Positions 8,363-18,345 are shown, counted from the first letter of the stretch. The stretch: 46,037 nucleotides of DNA from an uncultured Acetobacteraceae bacterium (GCA_943912335.1 CALTUD010000032.1:1-46037), one strand, 5' to 3'. The notes: generated by a model from the letters alone, not told the origin. Made by a program: numbers and translations.

Positions 8363-8839
8363 GTGGACGTGCAGACGATCGAGCAGCAGTTCGGGCAGTT
8401 GCAGGGACAATCGCAGCAGACGGTGCAGGCCTTGCAGGTGCTCGGCGGCAAGCTGCAGGCGGCGGCTCAAAGCGGCGACCAGCAGGCGCGGGAATGGTTT
8501 CTCGACCTGCGCGAACTGGCGATCTCGTTCAAGAGCGAGCAGGACCAGATGAGCAACCTCCTGCAGGCGATCCACGGCTTCGTCGCCACCGAGGCGCAGA
8601 ACACCTACGGCGGCGGTTTTCCGGGCAACCCGCCGCAGGGCAACTGGGGCCAGCCGACCTTCCAGGCGCCGCAGCAGGGCGGCTTCGCACCGCCCCCGCA
8701 GCCTCAGCCAGCCTATGCGCCGCAGCCGCAGCAAAGCGGTGGCATGCTGGGCTCGTTCCTGAATTCGTCCTTCGGGCGGGCGATCGAAACCGGCGCCGGA
8801 TTCGGGATCGGCGACGATCTGATCAACAAGATCTTCTGA
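8363..8839 (+). CDS. Hypothetical protein with helical head, Pro/Gln linker and Gly-rich tail
   Basis: A 158-residue protein of unknown function. Residues 1-65 read as helical and glutamine-rich (TIEQQFGQLQGQ…), residues about 66-124 form a Gly/Pro/Gln low-complexity linker, and the tail from about 126 (GMLGSFLNSSFGRAIETG) is small-residue-rich. There is no signal peptide. The GTG at 8363 follows TGGAGGTGTATC, a strong ribosome binding site; the upstream ATG-equivalent frame lacks one. It is followed after 13 bases by a second small gene, probably co-transcribed. The domain layout resembles YjfB/DUF-type oligomeric cytosolic proteins only superficially, and I do not assign a family. Confidence 0.75.
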   Translation: MDVQTIEQQFGQLQGQSQQTVQALQVLGGKLQAAAQSGDQQAREWFLDLRELAISFKSEQDQMSNLLQAIHGFVATEAQNTYGGGFPGNPPQGNWGQPTFQAPQQGGFAPPPQPQPAYAPQPQQSGGMLGSFLNSSFGRAIETGAGFGIGDDLINKIF

Positions 8840-8852
8840 AACCGCCCGGTCG

Positions 8853-9104
8853 ATGCGTGCTCCCGAACTGATCAACGCGAGCTGGCACCACGCCTATGGT
8901 GGCGGCTACGGAATGCATCACGGGTTCGGCGGCGGGTCGTGGATCGGCCACATGGTGATCTCTTCAATCGTCCATGGGCTGATCTATGGCACGATCTTCC
9001 GCCTCCTCCGCCATCTCAGTCTGGGCGAAATCGTGGTGCTCACCGTTGTGGTGGTGGGCGGCCTTTATCTCTGGAACCGCAACCGGTCCTATCAGCGCTG
9101 GTGA
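8853..9104 (+). CDS. Small membrane protein, unknown function
   Basis: An 83-residue protein. The first 30 residues are rich in His, Gly and Tyr (HHAYGGGYGMHHGFGGG). One hydrophobic segment lies at about 33-52 and a stronger one at 58-74 (EIVVLTVVVVGGLYLW), ending in a basic tail (NRNRSYQRW), so two membrane passes are likely. The start ATG at 8853 has no clear Shine-Dalgarno and may depend on translational coupling with the gene ending at 8839. The His-rich head could bind metal, but that is only a guess from composition. It converges with the large secreted-protein gene. Confidence 0.65.
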   Translation: MRAPELINASWHHAYGGGYGMHHGFGGGSWIGHMVISSIVHGLIYGTIFRLLRHLSLGEIVVLTVVVVGGLYLWNRNRSYQRW

Positions 9105-9136
9105 TGCCGAAGCCGCGCTTTCGCGCGGTTTCCCGC

Positions 9137-11140
9137 TCAGCCGAGAGTCGTGATACCGACGAAGGTGATGGTCGTGTGGTCGGACAACGACACGGTGAGC
9201 GAACCGTTCGCGACTGTCTGCGTCGGCGCATTGCCGTAACCTACTGCGGCAAAATGGTCGGTACCGGGTCTGAAGCCCAGGACGGTGGCATTGCCGCCAC
9301 TGGCGCCTTCCACGGCCAGAATGGTCTGGTCGCCGGCAACCTGATTGATCCACAGAGCGGACTGGTCCGTACCGACCACCAGCGTTCCGGATCCCGTGCC
9401 GGCCACATCGGTCATGCGGGTGTTTCCAGCCCAGGTTTGGCCGCTGCCAGCTCCGCCGAAGACTGTGGTGCTGCCGCCGCGGCCGACCAGAAGGAAATCG
9501 CCCGTGCCGGCCACGACATCGGATTTCCCTGTTTCCGCGCCGAACAACACCGCTTTCTGGCCCGTGAAGGCAAAACTCTTGTCGGCATCGACGAAGATGT
9601 CGTTCATTCCGCCGTAGAGGGTGGTGTTGCCGTTTGCGGCGATCAGGGTGTCGGCGTTCCCGCCGAACAGGTGATCGCCGCTTCCACCGCCCGACACGGT
9701 GGAGTGGCCGCCGCCATGGATGACGTTGTTGCCCGCCGTTCCGCCTTTGTAGGACCCACCGGCACCACCGGAGATCGTCGCGGAACCGCTCCCGCCATCA
9801 ACGGTTGAGGCACCGTACCCGACGGAATGCAGCGTGTGGCCGCCCGACACGACCGAACCACCCTCGCCCGCGCTGACGGTATCGTCACCATGCGCGGCGA
9901 TGACGACGGAACCGGCGTCGATCAGGATGCTGTTGCTCGTACCTTCATCCGTGACGATGGCGCCCGTTCCGGCCGCACCGGCGACGCCGAGTTCGAGCCC
10001 GACGCCGTGCAGCTCGATGCCGCCTGCGAAATCCGGATTGGCCGCCTTCAGCGTCAACACGCCAGAACCGTCGACCAGAAGCCCATGACGGCCGGAAATC
10101 GTTTCCGTTTCCGTGCCGGCGAGACTGGTATCGCGGTTGGCCATCAAGGTGACGACGAGTTGGCCCGCCTGGTTGAATGCCGTTTGCGGCAGGACCGAAA
10201 GGTCGATGGTCTGATCGAGTCGACCGGCGGTCAGCAGAAGCCCGTTCAGTGCGCTCGAACCCGCCGTCTGTTCGCACTGCCAGGAGCCATGCTCGTTGAA
10301 CTTGAAGCCGATCGCCTTGCCTGACGCGTCGACCGCGAAATACATCGTACCCGTGCCGAGACCACCGGCCTTCGGATCCGAATTTGCTGGCGCGCGGCTC
10401 TGGTCGAGGCTCGACAGAAGATAGTTGAAGCGATCCGTGCCGGGAACGATCGGCCTGTTGTCGACGCCGAGACCTGTCGTGTTCTGCTGCATGTGCACGA
10501 CGTCGCTGCTGTCGACGATCGACACCGCATAGATGTCGGCGACCGGATCGCTTCCGCCGATCGTCGAAACACTCGGGTCGGACGCAAGGCCCAGCGATAC
10601 CGCCCCTGCCGTCACGATCATGACATGCCCGGTATCGTTGGTTTGCGGCAGGTTGGCGTTGGCCGGGTCGGCGTAGATGCCGGTGGCATAGGCAATCACG
10701 TCGCCGGCCTGCAGATCGGCTAAATTCGCCACCTGCAAGAAACCGCCACTGCCAGTTCCACTGCCGAGCAAGGGCGCGGCGGCGAAGTCATGAGCCAGAA
10801 CGAAAGCCCTGGCGAAGGGCTGCCTGCTTTCCTCCAGAACAAGACCGCCGCCGTCGTTCTGAGTGGACCCCGTGTTGAACTGCGCCTCCAGACGCGATGC
10901 GGTCGCCACCGCGAAATGCAAGGGCGCGGTCGAGTTCAGGGCGTAATTCACCCAGCCGTTGCAATCCGTGTAGGAGTACGGCCCCGATGCCGTGAGGTCG
11001 ATCAGCAGCTGCGGCGTCTCGGTTCCCTTCCCGGCCGAGGCATAGCTGTAAGCCGTCGCACCGTTCGCATTGTGAACCAGCGTCGCCGCATCCACCGACA
11101 GGGCGGACAGGCTGTTCTGTACGGAATTTGCGGGTGCCAT
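9137..11140 (-). CDS. Secreted NlpC/P60-like cysteine peptidase fused to a repeat-rich beta-roll
   Basis: A 667-residue protein. Residues about 45-210 look like an NlpC/P60-type domain: YTDCNGWVNYAL puts a candidate nucleophile at Cys60, AGDVIAY lies at 145-151 and GHVMIV puts the candidate His at 172. Residues 358-386 (GVLTLKAANPDFAGGIEL) resemble a passenger-associated transport repeat. Residues about 415-620 are Gly/Asp/Thr-rich short repeats (HGGGHSTVSGGG, GDHLFGGNADTL) of RTX-like beta-roll character but without strict nonapeptides. The C-terminus TVSLSDHTTITFVGI is the sort of end seen on type I-secreted proteins; there is no N-terminal signal peptide. The Shine-Dalgarno at 11140 is weak. 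Function as an envelope hydrolase, adhesin or toxin is inference. Confidence 0.75.
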   Translation of the reverse strand: MAPANSVQNSLSALSVDAATLVHNANGATAYSYASAGKGTETPQLLIDLTASGPYSYTDCNGWVNYALNSTAPLHFAVATASRLEAQFNTGSTQNDGGGLVLEESRQPFARAFVLAHDFAAAPLLGSGTGSGGFLQVANLADLQAGDVIAYATGIYADPANANLPQTNDTGHVMIVTAGAVSLGLASDPSVSTIGGSDPVADIYAVSIVDSSDVVHMQQNTTGLGVDNRPIVPGTDRFNYLLSSLDQSRAPANSDPKAGGLGTGTMYFAVDASGKAIGFKFNEHGSWQCEQTAGSSALNGLLLTAGRLDQTIDLSVLPQTAFNQAGQLVVTLMANRDTSLAGTETETISGRHGLLVDGSGVLTLKAANPDFAGGIELHGVGLELGVAGAAGTGAIVTDEGTSNSILIDAGSVVIAAHGDDTVSAGEGGSVVSGGHTLHSVGYGASTVDGGSGSATISGGAGGSYKGGTAGNNVIHGGGHSTVSGGGSGDHLFGGNADTLIAANGNTTLYGGMNDIFVDADKSFAFTGQKAVLFGAETGKSDVVAGTGDFLLVGRGGSTTVFGGAGSGQTWAGNTRMTDVAGTGSGTLVVGTDQSALWINQVAGDQTILAVEGASGGNATVLGFRPGTDHFAAVGYGNAPTQTVANGSLTVSLSDHTTITFVGITTLG

Positions 11141-11397
11141 GACGAAATGATCCGGATCGTTTGATACCGAAACGATACAGACGAAACCAGTTGATCTGCA
11201 ACGCGTAAATATTTCGATATCTTCTCTTTATTTCCAGTTTGTTGTCGTTTTATTTACTTTTATGCGTTCCCTCTTCCAGGCTGGCCTGCACGACAAGTCG
11301 GGGCCGAGCGGCGCGCTTCTCCACCGGAAGCCACCCGGCCCTGTCGGCGTCGCGATACGGTTCTGCCGCCGACGGCCCTGGTGCTACACTCTCGCCG
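11141..11397. promoter_or_regulatory. AT-rich divergent intergenic region
   Basis: About 260 bases between the divergent secreted-protein gene and the helicase gene. The stretch 11205-11265 is markedly AT-rich (TAAATATTTCGATATC, TTTATTTACTTTTATG) in an otherwise high-GC neighbourhood, which suits promoters and perhaps a silencer protein site. I could not assign a specific -10/-35 pair with confidence. The part nearest the helicase returns to high GC and holds no credible small gene. Confidence 0.5.
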
Positions 11398-14253
11398 ATG
11401 CCCGATTTTCCCACGCCCGACGCCGTGCCGGCCCTGATCGCCGGTCACGGCCGGGTCTCGCTGCTGACGCCCGACGGCGAATTGCTCGATCTCGCCCGGC
11501 CCGAAGCGGCGGCGATGCTGCGCAATATGCCGCCGCCTTTGGTGGTGCATGCGCCGTCCAATGCGCGTCGGCTCGGTTTGCGCGCCCTGCCCTGCTTCGA
11601 CCTGCTGGAATTGTTCGCCTTCGTCTTCCCGGCCACCCCGGCCGCGCCGACGCCGCTCGGTCTGGCCCTGGCGCTGGGTTTCGAGCGGGCCGCGGACCGT
11701 GCGGTCGATGCGTCCCTGCTGCTCGTCCTGGCGGATCGCATGCTCGACCGCGTCGCCTCCCTGGCGCACACCCCCGCGGGGATCGAGATCGGCGCGCTCG
11801 CCTTCCGTATGCGTCAGGCCGGTTGGATCTGGGGCGGCGCGGTTTGCGACGCCATGGGTGTCGGCGGGCTGATCCCGCCCGAACGGATGCAGCCTTCCGA
11901 GGCGATGCGGATCTGGCGACGCCTGCCGAAATGGGAGGAGATGGCGCCCCGGCCGCCCCCCGGCCAGCGTCCCGTCTCGCCGCAGGATGCGCGTATGCGC
12001 CTGAGCAGCATGCTCGGCGACGCTGCGGAGCAACGCGTCGGCCAGGCGGATTACGCCGATGCCGCCACCAGCGCCTTTCTTCCCCGCGCCCATCGCGGCG
12101 ACCCGCGCCTGGTTCTGGCCGAAGCCGGCACCGGCACCGGCAAGACGCTGGGCTACGTGGCACCCGCATCGCTCTGGGCCGAACGCAATGGCGGCGCGGT
12201 CTGGATCAGCACCTACACGCGCCATCTCCAGCGCCAGATCGAAAGCGAACTCGCCCGGCTGCATCCCGACCCGGCGGCCCGGCGTCGCCGGGTGGTGCTG
12301 CGCAAGGGGCGCGAAAACTATCTCTGCCTGCTGAACCTCGAAGAAGCCGTGAACGCCGCCGCGTCCGGCGGATCGGCGGCCGCGGTGATCCCGCTCGGCC
12401 TGCTGGTCCGCTGGGCGGGCGCCACCGCCGATGGCGACGTCCTCGGCGGCGACCTGCCGGGATGGTTCGCAGAACTGTTCGGCACCGCCGCCACGATCGG
12501 GCTTGCCGACCGGCGCGGCGAGTGCATCCACGGCGCCTGTGCGCATTACACGCGCTGCTATATCGAGCACAGCATCCGCCGCGCCCGCGACGCCGATCTG
12601 GTGATCGCCAATCATGCCCTGGTGATGGCGCAGGCCGCGTGGCACGGGCAGTTCGGCGAACAGGCCGACGAGGATGCGCTGCCGACACGCTACGTGTTCG
12701 ATGAAGGCCACCATTTGCCGGACGCCGCAGACGGCGCGTTCGCCGCCGAACTTTCCGGGCTGGAAGCGGCGGAGCTGCGACGCTGGCTGCTGGGCGCGGA
12801 GGGCAGCCGGTCGCGGGCGCGCGGGCTCAGAAAGCGGCTGGACGAGTTGGTGGCCGACCAGCCGGACCTCGAAACGCCGCTGGATGCGGCGCTCCTGGCC
12901 GCGCGCGCCCTGCCCGCCCCCGGCTGGTCGCTGCGTCTGGCCGACGAAACGCCGCCGCTCGCCATCCCGGCCGAGGCGGAGCCCGAGCCTATCAACCCGA
13001 CAGAAGCCCTGCTCCGTCTGCTGCGACGTCAGGTCCTGGCCCGCACCGCCGGACGCGATGGCGGCCATGGCTCGGAGGAATGCGACCTGTATCCCGTCGA
13101 GGAAGACGTCGCCGCAGCCGCCGCGCGTCTGGAGCGCGCGCTTCTGCGGATCGCCGAGCCGCTCGAAACGCTGGTGGAGCGTCTTTCGGCCCGTCTGGAC
13201 GAGGAAGCGGAGAGCCTGGACAGCGTCGCCCGCGGCCGGATCGAAGCCATGTGCCGCGCCATCCGGCGTCGCGCCCTGGGCCGGCTTTCCGGCTGGATCG
13301 CCATGCTGCGAAGCCTGCCGGAGCCGGTGCCCTCCGGGATCACGCCCAGCCACGTGCTGTTCCTGCGCCTGGATCGTCGCCCGCTCGGCGGCGGCGCCAC
13401 CGGCGCGCGCGATGTCGGGCTGCATCGGCACTGGCTCGACCCGACCGTGCCGTTCGCGGCCGCCGTGGCGGCGCCGGCGCACGGGCTGTTGATCACCTCC
13501 GCCACGTTGCGCGACCAGCCGGACGGTGCGGCGGCGGAAACGAGCTGGGATGAGGCGGAGGCCCGCATCGGCGCCGCCCACCTGCCCTCGCCCGCCTTGC
13601 GCGCCTCGCTGGCGAGCCCGTTCGATTACGGGCGGCAGACGCGGTGTCTGGTGGTGACGGATGTGGCGCATGACGACCCGGCGTCGCTCGCGGCCGCCTA
13701 TCGCGCCCTGTTTCTGGCGGCCGGTGGCGGCGGTCTCGGCTTGTTCACCGCCATCAGGCGTCTGCGCGACGTGCATGCGCGCATCGCGGCCCCGCTGGAA
13801 GAGGCCGGAATTCCTTTGTTCGCGCAGCACATGGATGCGATGGACAACGCCACCCTGGTGGACGTCTTCCGCACCGAACAGGATAGTTGCCTGCTGGGCA
13901 CGGACGCGATGCGCGACGGGGTGGACGTGCCGGGGCGGGCGCTGCGACTGGTGGTGTTCGAGCGCGTGCCGTGGCCGCGCCCGGATATTCTGCATCGCGA
14001 ACGCAGGTTGCATCTCTCCGGCGGCCAGCCCGGCGCCTATGACGACCGGATCGCGCGTTTGCGTCTGCGTCAGGCGTTCGGCCGGCTGATCCGTGCGGCC
14101 GGAGATCGCGGCGTCTTCGTTCTGCTGGATCGACGCACGCCGTCGCGCCTGTTCTCGGCTTTTCCGCCCGGCGTGGAGGTCAGGCGCGTCGGTCTGGCCG
14201 AGGCCGTGGCGGAAACAAGTGCATTTCTGCAACGGGCCAACGCGCCGGAATGA
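11398..14253 (+). CDS. DinG/XPD-like ATP-dependent DNA helicase with Fe-S cluster motif
   Basis: A superfamily 2 helicase of the DinG/Rad3 group, 951 residues, longer than E. coli DinG because of an N-terminal extension of about 230 residues (seen in alphaproteobacterial relatives; it resembles a decayed exonuclease region). Walker A is EAGTGTGKT at 242-250. Four cysteines suit a 4Fe-4S cluster: Cys310, Cys376, Cys381 and Cys387. The DEAH box is DEGH at 435-438, and motif VI is RLRQAFGRLIR near 885-895. The ATG at 11398 is chosen because the conserved N-terminal block starts there; the frame upstream is arginine-rich noise. It would unwind damaged or structured DNA, including R-loops. It ends convergently with the cold shock gene. 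Confidence 0.92.
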   Translation: MPDFPTPDAVPALIAGHGRVSLLTPDGELLDLARPEAAAMLRNMPPPLVVHAPSNARRLGLRALPCFDLLELFAFVFPATPAAPTPLGLALALGFERAADRAVDASLLLVLADRMLDRVASLAHTPAGIEIGALAFRMRQAGWIWGGAVCDAMGVGGLIPPERMQPSEAMRIWRRLPKWEEMAPRPPPGQRPVSPQDARMRLSSMLGDAAEQRVGQADYADAATSAFLPRAHRGDPRLVLAEAGTGTGKTLGYVAPASLWAERNGGAVWISTYTRHLQRQIESELARLHPDPAARRRRVVLRKGRENYLCLLNLEEAVNAAASGGSAAAVIPLGLLVRWAGATADGDVLGGDLPGWFAELFGTAATIGLADRRGECIHGACAHYTRCYIEHSIRRARDADLVIANHALVMAQAAWHGQFGEQADEDALPTRYVFDEGHHLPDAADGAFAAELSGLEAAELRRWLLGAEGSRSRARGLRKRLDELVADQPDLETPLDAALLAARALPAPGWSLRLADETPPLAIPAEAEPEPINPTEALLRLLRRQVLARTAGRDGGHGSEECDLYPVEEDVAAAAARLERALLRIAEPLETLVERLSARLDEEAESLDSVARGRIEAMCRAIRRRALGRLSGWIAMLRSLPEPVPSGITPSHVLFLRLDRRPLGGGATGARDVGLHRHWLDPTVPFAAAVAAPAHGLLITSATLRDQPDGAAAETSWDEAEARIGAAHLPSPALRASLASPFDYGRQTRCLVVTDVAHDDPASLAAAYRALFLAAGGGGLGLFTAIRRLRDVHARIAAPLEEAGIPLFAQHMDAMDNATLVDVFRTEQDSCLLGTDAMRDGVDVPGRALRLVVFERVPWPRPDILHRERRLHLSGGQPGAYDDRIARLRLRQAFGRLIRAAGDRGVFVLLDRRTPSRLFSAFPPGVEVRRVGLAEAVAETSAFLQRANAPE

Positions 14254-14257
14254 AACA

Positions 14258-14278
14258 CCGGCGGCCGGGCGCCGCCGG
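14258..14278. terminator. Hairpin between convergent helicase and cold shock genes
   Basis: A perfect 8-bp GC stem (CCGGCGGC / GCCGCCGG) with a 5-nt loop lies between the helicase stop (14253) and the cold shock gene stop (14301). On the minus strand it is followed by TGTTTCATT, so it could end the cold shock transcript; the plus-strand side lacks a T-run. Confidence 0.5.
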
Positions 14279-14300
14279 ATGGATCAGGGTCGAAGAAATC

Positions 14301-14504
14301 TCAGAGCGGCTTAAGGTTGGTCGCCGCCGCCTTGCCACGCTCCATGGCGATGTCGTACGAAAGCTTCTGACCCTCGTTCAGGCCGCGCAGACCAGCCGCC
14401 TGAACCGCGGTGATATGGACGAAGACGTCCTTGCCGCCGTCATCAGGCATGATGAAGCCGAAACCCTTGGTGGTGTTGAACCACTTCACAGAACCGATCG
14501 CCAT
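14301..14504 (-). CDS. cspA: CspA-family cold shock protein
   Basis: A 67-residue single-domain nucleic acid chaperone. The RNA-binding motifs are clear: RNP1 as KGFGFI (13-18) and RNP2 as DVFVHI (26-31), preceded by SVKWFN. The alphaproteobacterial insertion PDDGGK between them is present. Start ATG at 14504 follows AAAAGGATACGCC, a reasonable ribosome binding site. About 215 bases separate it from the groL terminator, leaving room for a long 5' leader as in many csp genes, though I could not identify a cold-box. Which csp paralogue this is cannot be told. Confidence 0.95.
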   Translation of the reverse strand: MAIGSVKWFNTTKGFGFIMPDDGGKDVFVHITAVQAAGLRGLNEGQKLSYDIAMERGKAAATNLKPL

Positions 14505-14720
14505 GGTCGGCGTATCCTTTTCACAGTCACGCGGCAGCCGCCAGCTGGCGCCCGGCTGGACACGTTTCGCTGACCGATCATCATGGGGTCAGACGGCGCG
14601 GTTCCTGTCAATCACGAAACGAAAGCGCGTTCCCCAGGCTGTGCGTCGATCCGGCCAGAAGACGGCGCGGCCGCCGCTCAACGAGGACGCGCCCGGCGGC
14701 AAGATCGTCGTCGGCCACAG

Positions 14721-14756
14721 AAAAGGGGCGGCCCTTGCAGGCCGCCCCTCCCCTTT
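14721..14756 (-). terminator. Rho-independent terminator of groL
   Basis: Read on the minus strand: AGGGGCGGCC, a short loop, GGCCGCCCC, then TTTT. The GC stem of 9-10 bp directly followed by a U-tract lies 31-66 bases beyond the groL stop codon, a textbook intrinsic terminator. Confidence 0.85.
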
Positions 14757-14786
14757 GTCGAACGTCTGAAAATCCGAGCGTGAGGC

Positions 14787-16421
<1,635 letters not shown>

Positions 16422-16478
16422 AATGAAATCTCCTGTTGAGGAAAACGGAAATCAGAAGCGGTTCAGAAACGCAGCCGT

Positions 16479-16775
16479 TCAGGCGGTCTCGATCACGCCC
16501 ATGATGTCGCTTTCCTTCATGATCAGCAGCTCTTCGCCGTCGATCTTCACCTCGGTGCCCGACCACTTGCCGAACAGAACGCGGTCGCCCGCCTTCACGT
16601 CCAGCGCCACGATCGCGCCGGTCTCGTTGCGCGCGCCGGCGCCGACAGCGATCACTTCGCCTTCCATCGGCTTCTCTTTGGCGGTGTCGGGGATGATGAT
16701 GCCACCCGCGGTCTTCTCTTCGCCGGTCAGGCGCTTGACGACGACCCGGTCGTGCAGCGGACGAAACTTCGCCAT
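16479..16775 (-). CDS. groES: Co-chaperonin GroES
   Basis: 10-kDa lid of the GroEL chamber, 98 residues. The mobile loop (KTAGGIIIPDTAKEKP, about 21-36) that binds GroEL is intact, as is the barrel motif GDRVLFGKWSGTEVK. Start ATG at 16775 follows GAGGAGCGAACGC. It is the first gene of the groES-groL operon; CIRCE lies about 92-118 bases upstream of the start codon and a sigma-70-like promoter overlaps that region. Confidence 0.98.
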   Translation of the reverse strand: MAKFRPLHDRVVVKRLTGEEKTAGGIIIPDTAKEKPMEGEVIAVGAGARNETGAIVALDVKAGDRVLFGKWSGTEVKIDGEELLIMKESDIMGVIETA

Positions 16776-16866
16776 GCGTTCGCTCCTCAAAGCGTAAGCG
16801 ATGCCCTCCTCAGGGAGCGACATCGCGGTTGGTGTGCATCCGGGCTTACCACCCGCGACGCAGCGT

Positions 16867-16893
16867 TTGGCACTCGCGGCTCCGGAGTGCCAG
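16867..16893 (-). promoter_or_regulatory. CIRCE operator (HrcA binding site) of groESL
   Basis: Inverted repeat TTGGCACTC - 9 nt - GAGTGCCAG. The family consensus is TTAGCACTC-N9-GAGTGCTAA. The two arms here match each other except at the outermost base. It begins only a few bases downstream of the -10 element below, the position expected for HrcA repression at or just after the transcription start. Confidence 0.92.
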
Positions 16894-16898
16894 CGCAG

Positions 16899-16927
16899 GA
16901 TGTAGGCGCACCCCAAAGCAGTGTCAA
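16899..16927 (-). promoter_or_regulatory. Sigma-70-type promoter of groESL
   Basis: Read on the minus strand: -35 TTGACA (16927-16922, perfect consensus), a 17-base spacer, then -10 TACATC (16904-16899, moderate match). The expected start site falls at the upstream edge of CIRCE. I saw no separate RpoH-type promoter, but did not search exhaustively. Confidence 0.75.
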
Positions 16928-17115
16928 TTGCGTCTGTCCGGATTATTATCTGGGCTCAAGCCCTTGTTTTCATTCAGGCTTCGAACCGGATTCGGCGCAT
17001 CGCCGCCAGATCGTCGCACTTGGAAGCCATAGGAGCCGGCCACGCGGAACGACCGACGATGCACCGGATCGACGCGCCTGTGGATGACGCTCGCATGACG
17101 TTTCACCCGCAAGTA

Positions 17116-17310
17116 TCAGGACCCGGGCGGCTCCGAGTCATCCAGCCTGGCGTCGTCGAGCCGGCGTTCGGCCCGCTCGCGCTCGAGCCGGTCCAGAGCC
17201 TTTTCCGCACCGGTGCGTCCGAAACGGGCACGGTTGCCGGCGGCCTCCTCGGCCTGCGCGGCACGATCGCGGCGCCGACGGACCGTTCTCAGGTTGACGA
17301 TCTCCCCCAT
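17116..17310 (-). CDS. DUF4169 family small protein
   Basis: A 64-residue protein starting MGEIVNLRTVRRRRDRA, the recognisable opening of the DUF4169 family of small alphaproteobacterial proteins. The rest is charged and helical (AAGNRARFGRTGAEKALDRL…ERRLDDARLD). Function is unknown. It is read divergently from the dienelactone hydrolase-family gene with only 42 bases between start codons, so the two probably share a promoter region. The ATG at 17310 lacks a strong Shine-Dalgarno; upstream in-frame sequence is not family-like, which supports this start. Confidence 0.75.
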   Translation of the reverse strand: MGEIVNLRTVRRRRDRAAQAEEAAGNRARFGRTGAEKALDRLERERAERRLDDARLDDSEPPGS

Positions 17311-17352
17311 CGGCACAAGCTGCCACATCACAACCGAAAGAACGAGCGCGAC

Positions 17353-18015
17353 ATGGGCACCACGACGACTTTGACTGCCGCCGACGGACATCGCTTCGAT
17401 GCTTACAGGGCTGGCCTGCCCGATGCGCCCCGCGCCCTGGTCGTGGTACAGGAGATCTTCGGCGTGAATCATCATATCCGGTCGGTGGCGGACGGGTTCG
17501 GCGATGCCGGCTTTGCCGTGATCGCCCCTGCCTTATTCGACCGCGCCCGCACCGGCGTGGAGCTGGGCTACGACGAGAGCGGCATGAAGACCGGGATCGA
17601 GCTCGTGCAACGGATCCCGCTCGAACAGACCCTGGCGGATCTGGTCGCCTGCGCAGACGCTCTCGGACATCGGAAAGTCGGAATCGTCGGTTATTGCTGG
17701 GGCGGTTCGCTCGCCTGGGCGGCAGCCACCCGAACGCAACGCTTCGACGCGGCGGTAGGCTGGTATGGCGGAAACATTCCGCAAGCCGCCGACGCGCAAC
17801 CGAACTGCCCGGTCCAGCTCCATTTCGGCGCCGAAGACGACCATATTCCCTTGTCCGGAGTGGACAGGATCCGCGCCGCCCATCCGGACATGGAAATCTA
17901 CGTCTATCAGGGGGCCGGGCATGGTTTCGGTTGTTCGGAGCGGGGCTCCTACGAAGCCCGCTCCGCGGCACTGGCACAGGAACGCACGCTGAGTTTCCTC
18001 CAGCACGCGCTCTGA
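17353..18015 (+). CDS. Dienelactone hydrolase family protein
   Basis: An alpha/beta hydrolase of 220 residues. The dienelactone hydrolase triad is readable: Cys115 in GYCWGG, an Asp at 162/163 in GAEDDHIP and His190 in GAGHGF; Glu34 in QEIFGVN is the usual partner of the Cys. Start ATG at 17353 begins at the conserved N-terminus; a longer upstream reading is noise. Although dienelactone hydrolases act in chlorocatechol breakdown, this copy sits among housekeeping genes 11 kb from the pca cluster, so I would not assign it to that pathway. Confidence 0.9.
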   Translation: MGTTTTLTAADGHRFDAYRAGLPDAPRALVVVQEIFGVNHHIRSVADGFGDAGFAVIAPALFDRARTGVELGYDESGMKTGIELVQRIPLEQTLADLVACADALGHRKVGIVGYCWGGSLAWAAATRTQRFDAAVGWYGGNIPQAADAQPNCPVQLHFGAEDDHIPLSGVDRIRAAHPDMEIYVYQGAGHGFGCSERGSYEARSAALAQERTLSFLQHAL

Positions 18016-18119
18016 CCTGTCACCCGAACAGCACAGAGGACGCCGATCCGCGTTGCGGGATCGAACCGAGAATATGACACCGCGTTGCTCCCCGGCGAGA
18101 AACATCCGGAGAAACGAAC

Positions 18120-18275
18120 ATGCTTGGAACGATCCTGCTGATCATCCTCATTCTTCTGGTGATCGGCGCCCTGCCGACCTGGGGCTACAGCGGAAGCTGG
18201 GGCTACTTCCCCTCCGGCGGCCTGGGGCTGATCCTGCTGATCGTGATCATCCTGCTGGTTCTGGGCAGGATCTAA
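18120..18275 (+). CDS. DUF3309 family small membrane protein
   Basis: A 51-residue very hydrophobic protein: MLGTILLIILILLVIGALP, a short loop with WGYSGSWGYFPSGGLG, then a second membrane helix ending LVLGRI. This sequence pattern is the DUF3309 family (small proteobacterial membrane proteins, function unknown). ATG at 18120 is preceded by CCGGAGAAACGAAC, a suitable ribosome binding site. It is followed by an intrinsic terminator at 18307, so it seems to be a single-gene unit. Confidence 0.88.
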   Translation: MLGTILLIILILLVIGALPTWGYSGSWGYFPSGGLGLILLIVIILLVLGRI

Positions 18276-18306
18276 AGCGCCACCACAGACCTGGCGTTCG
18301 AGATCG

Positions 18307-18345
18307 CGGCCGGTCCCCCACGGGGATCGGCCGTTTTCGTTTTTC
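18307..18345 (+). terminator. Intrinsic terminator after the DUF3309 gene
   Basis: A 12-bp stem (CGGCCGGTCCCC / GGGGATCGGCCG, one G-T pair) with a 3-nt loop, followed by TTTTCGTTTTT. It lies about 30 bases after the DUF3309 stop codon and before cheY. Confidence 0.88.

Noticed and set aside
11260..14232. 990-residue frame opposite the helicase gene
   Set aside because: A mirror of the helicase codons (Gln/Arg/Gly-rich, no motif); the plus-strand product has all helicase motifs.
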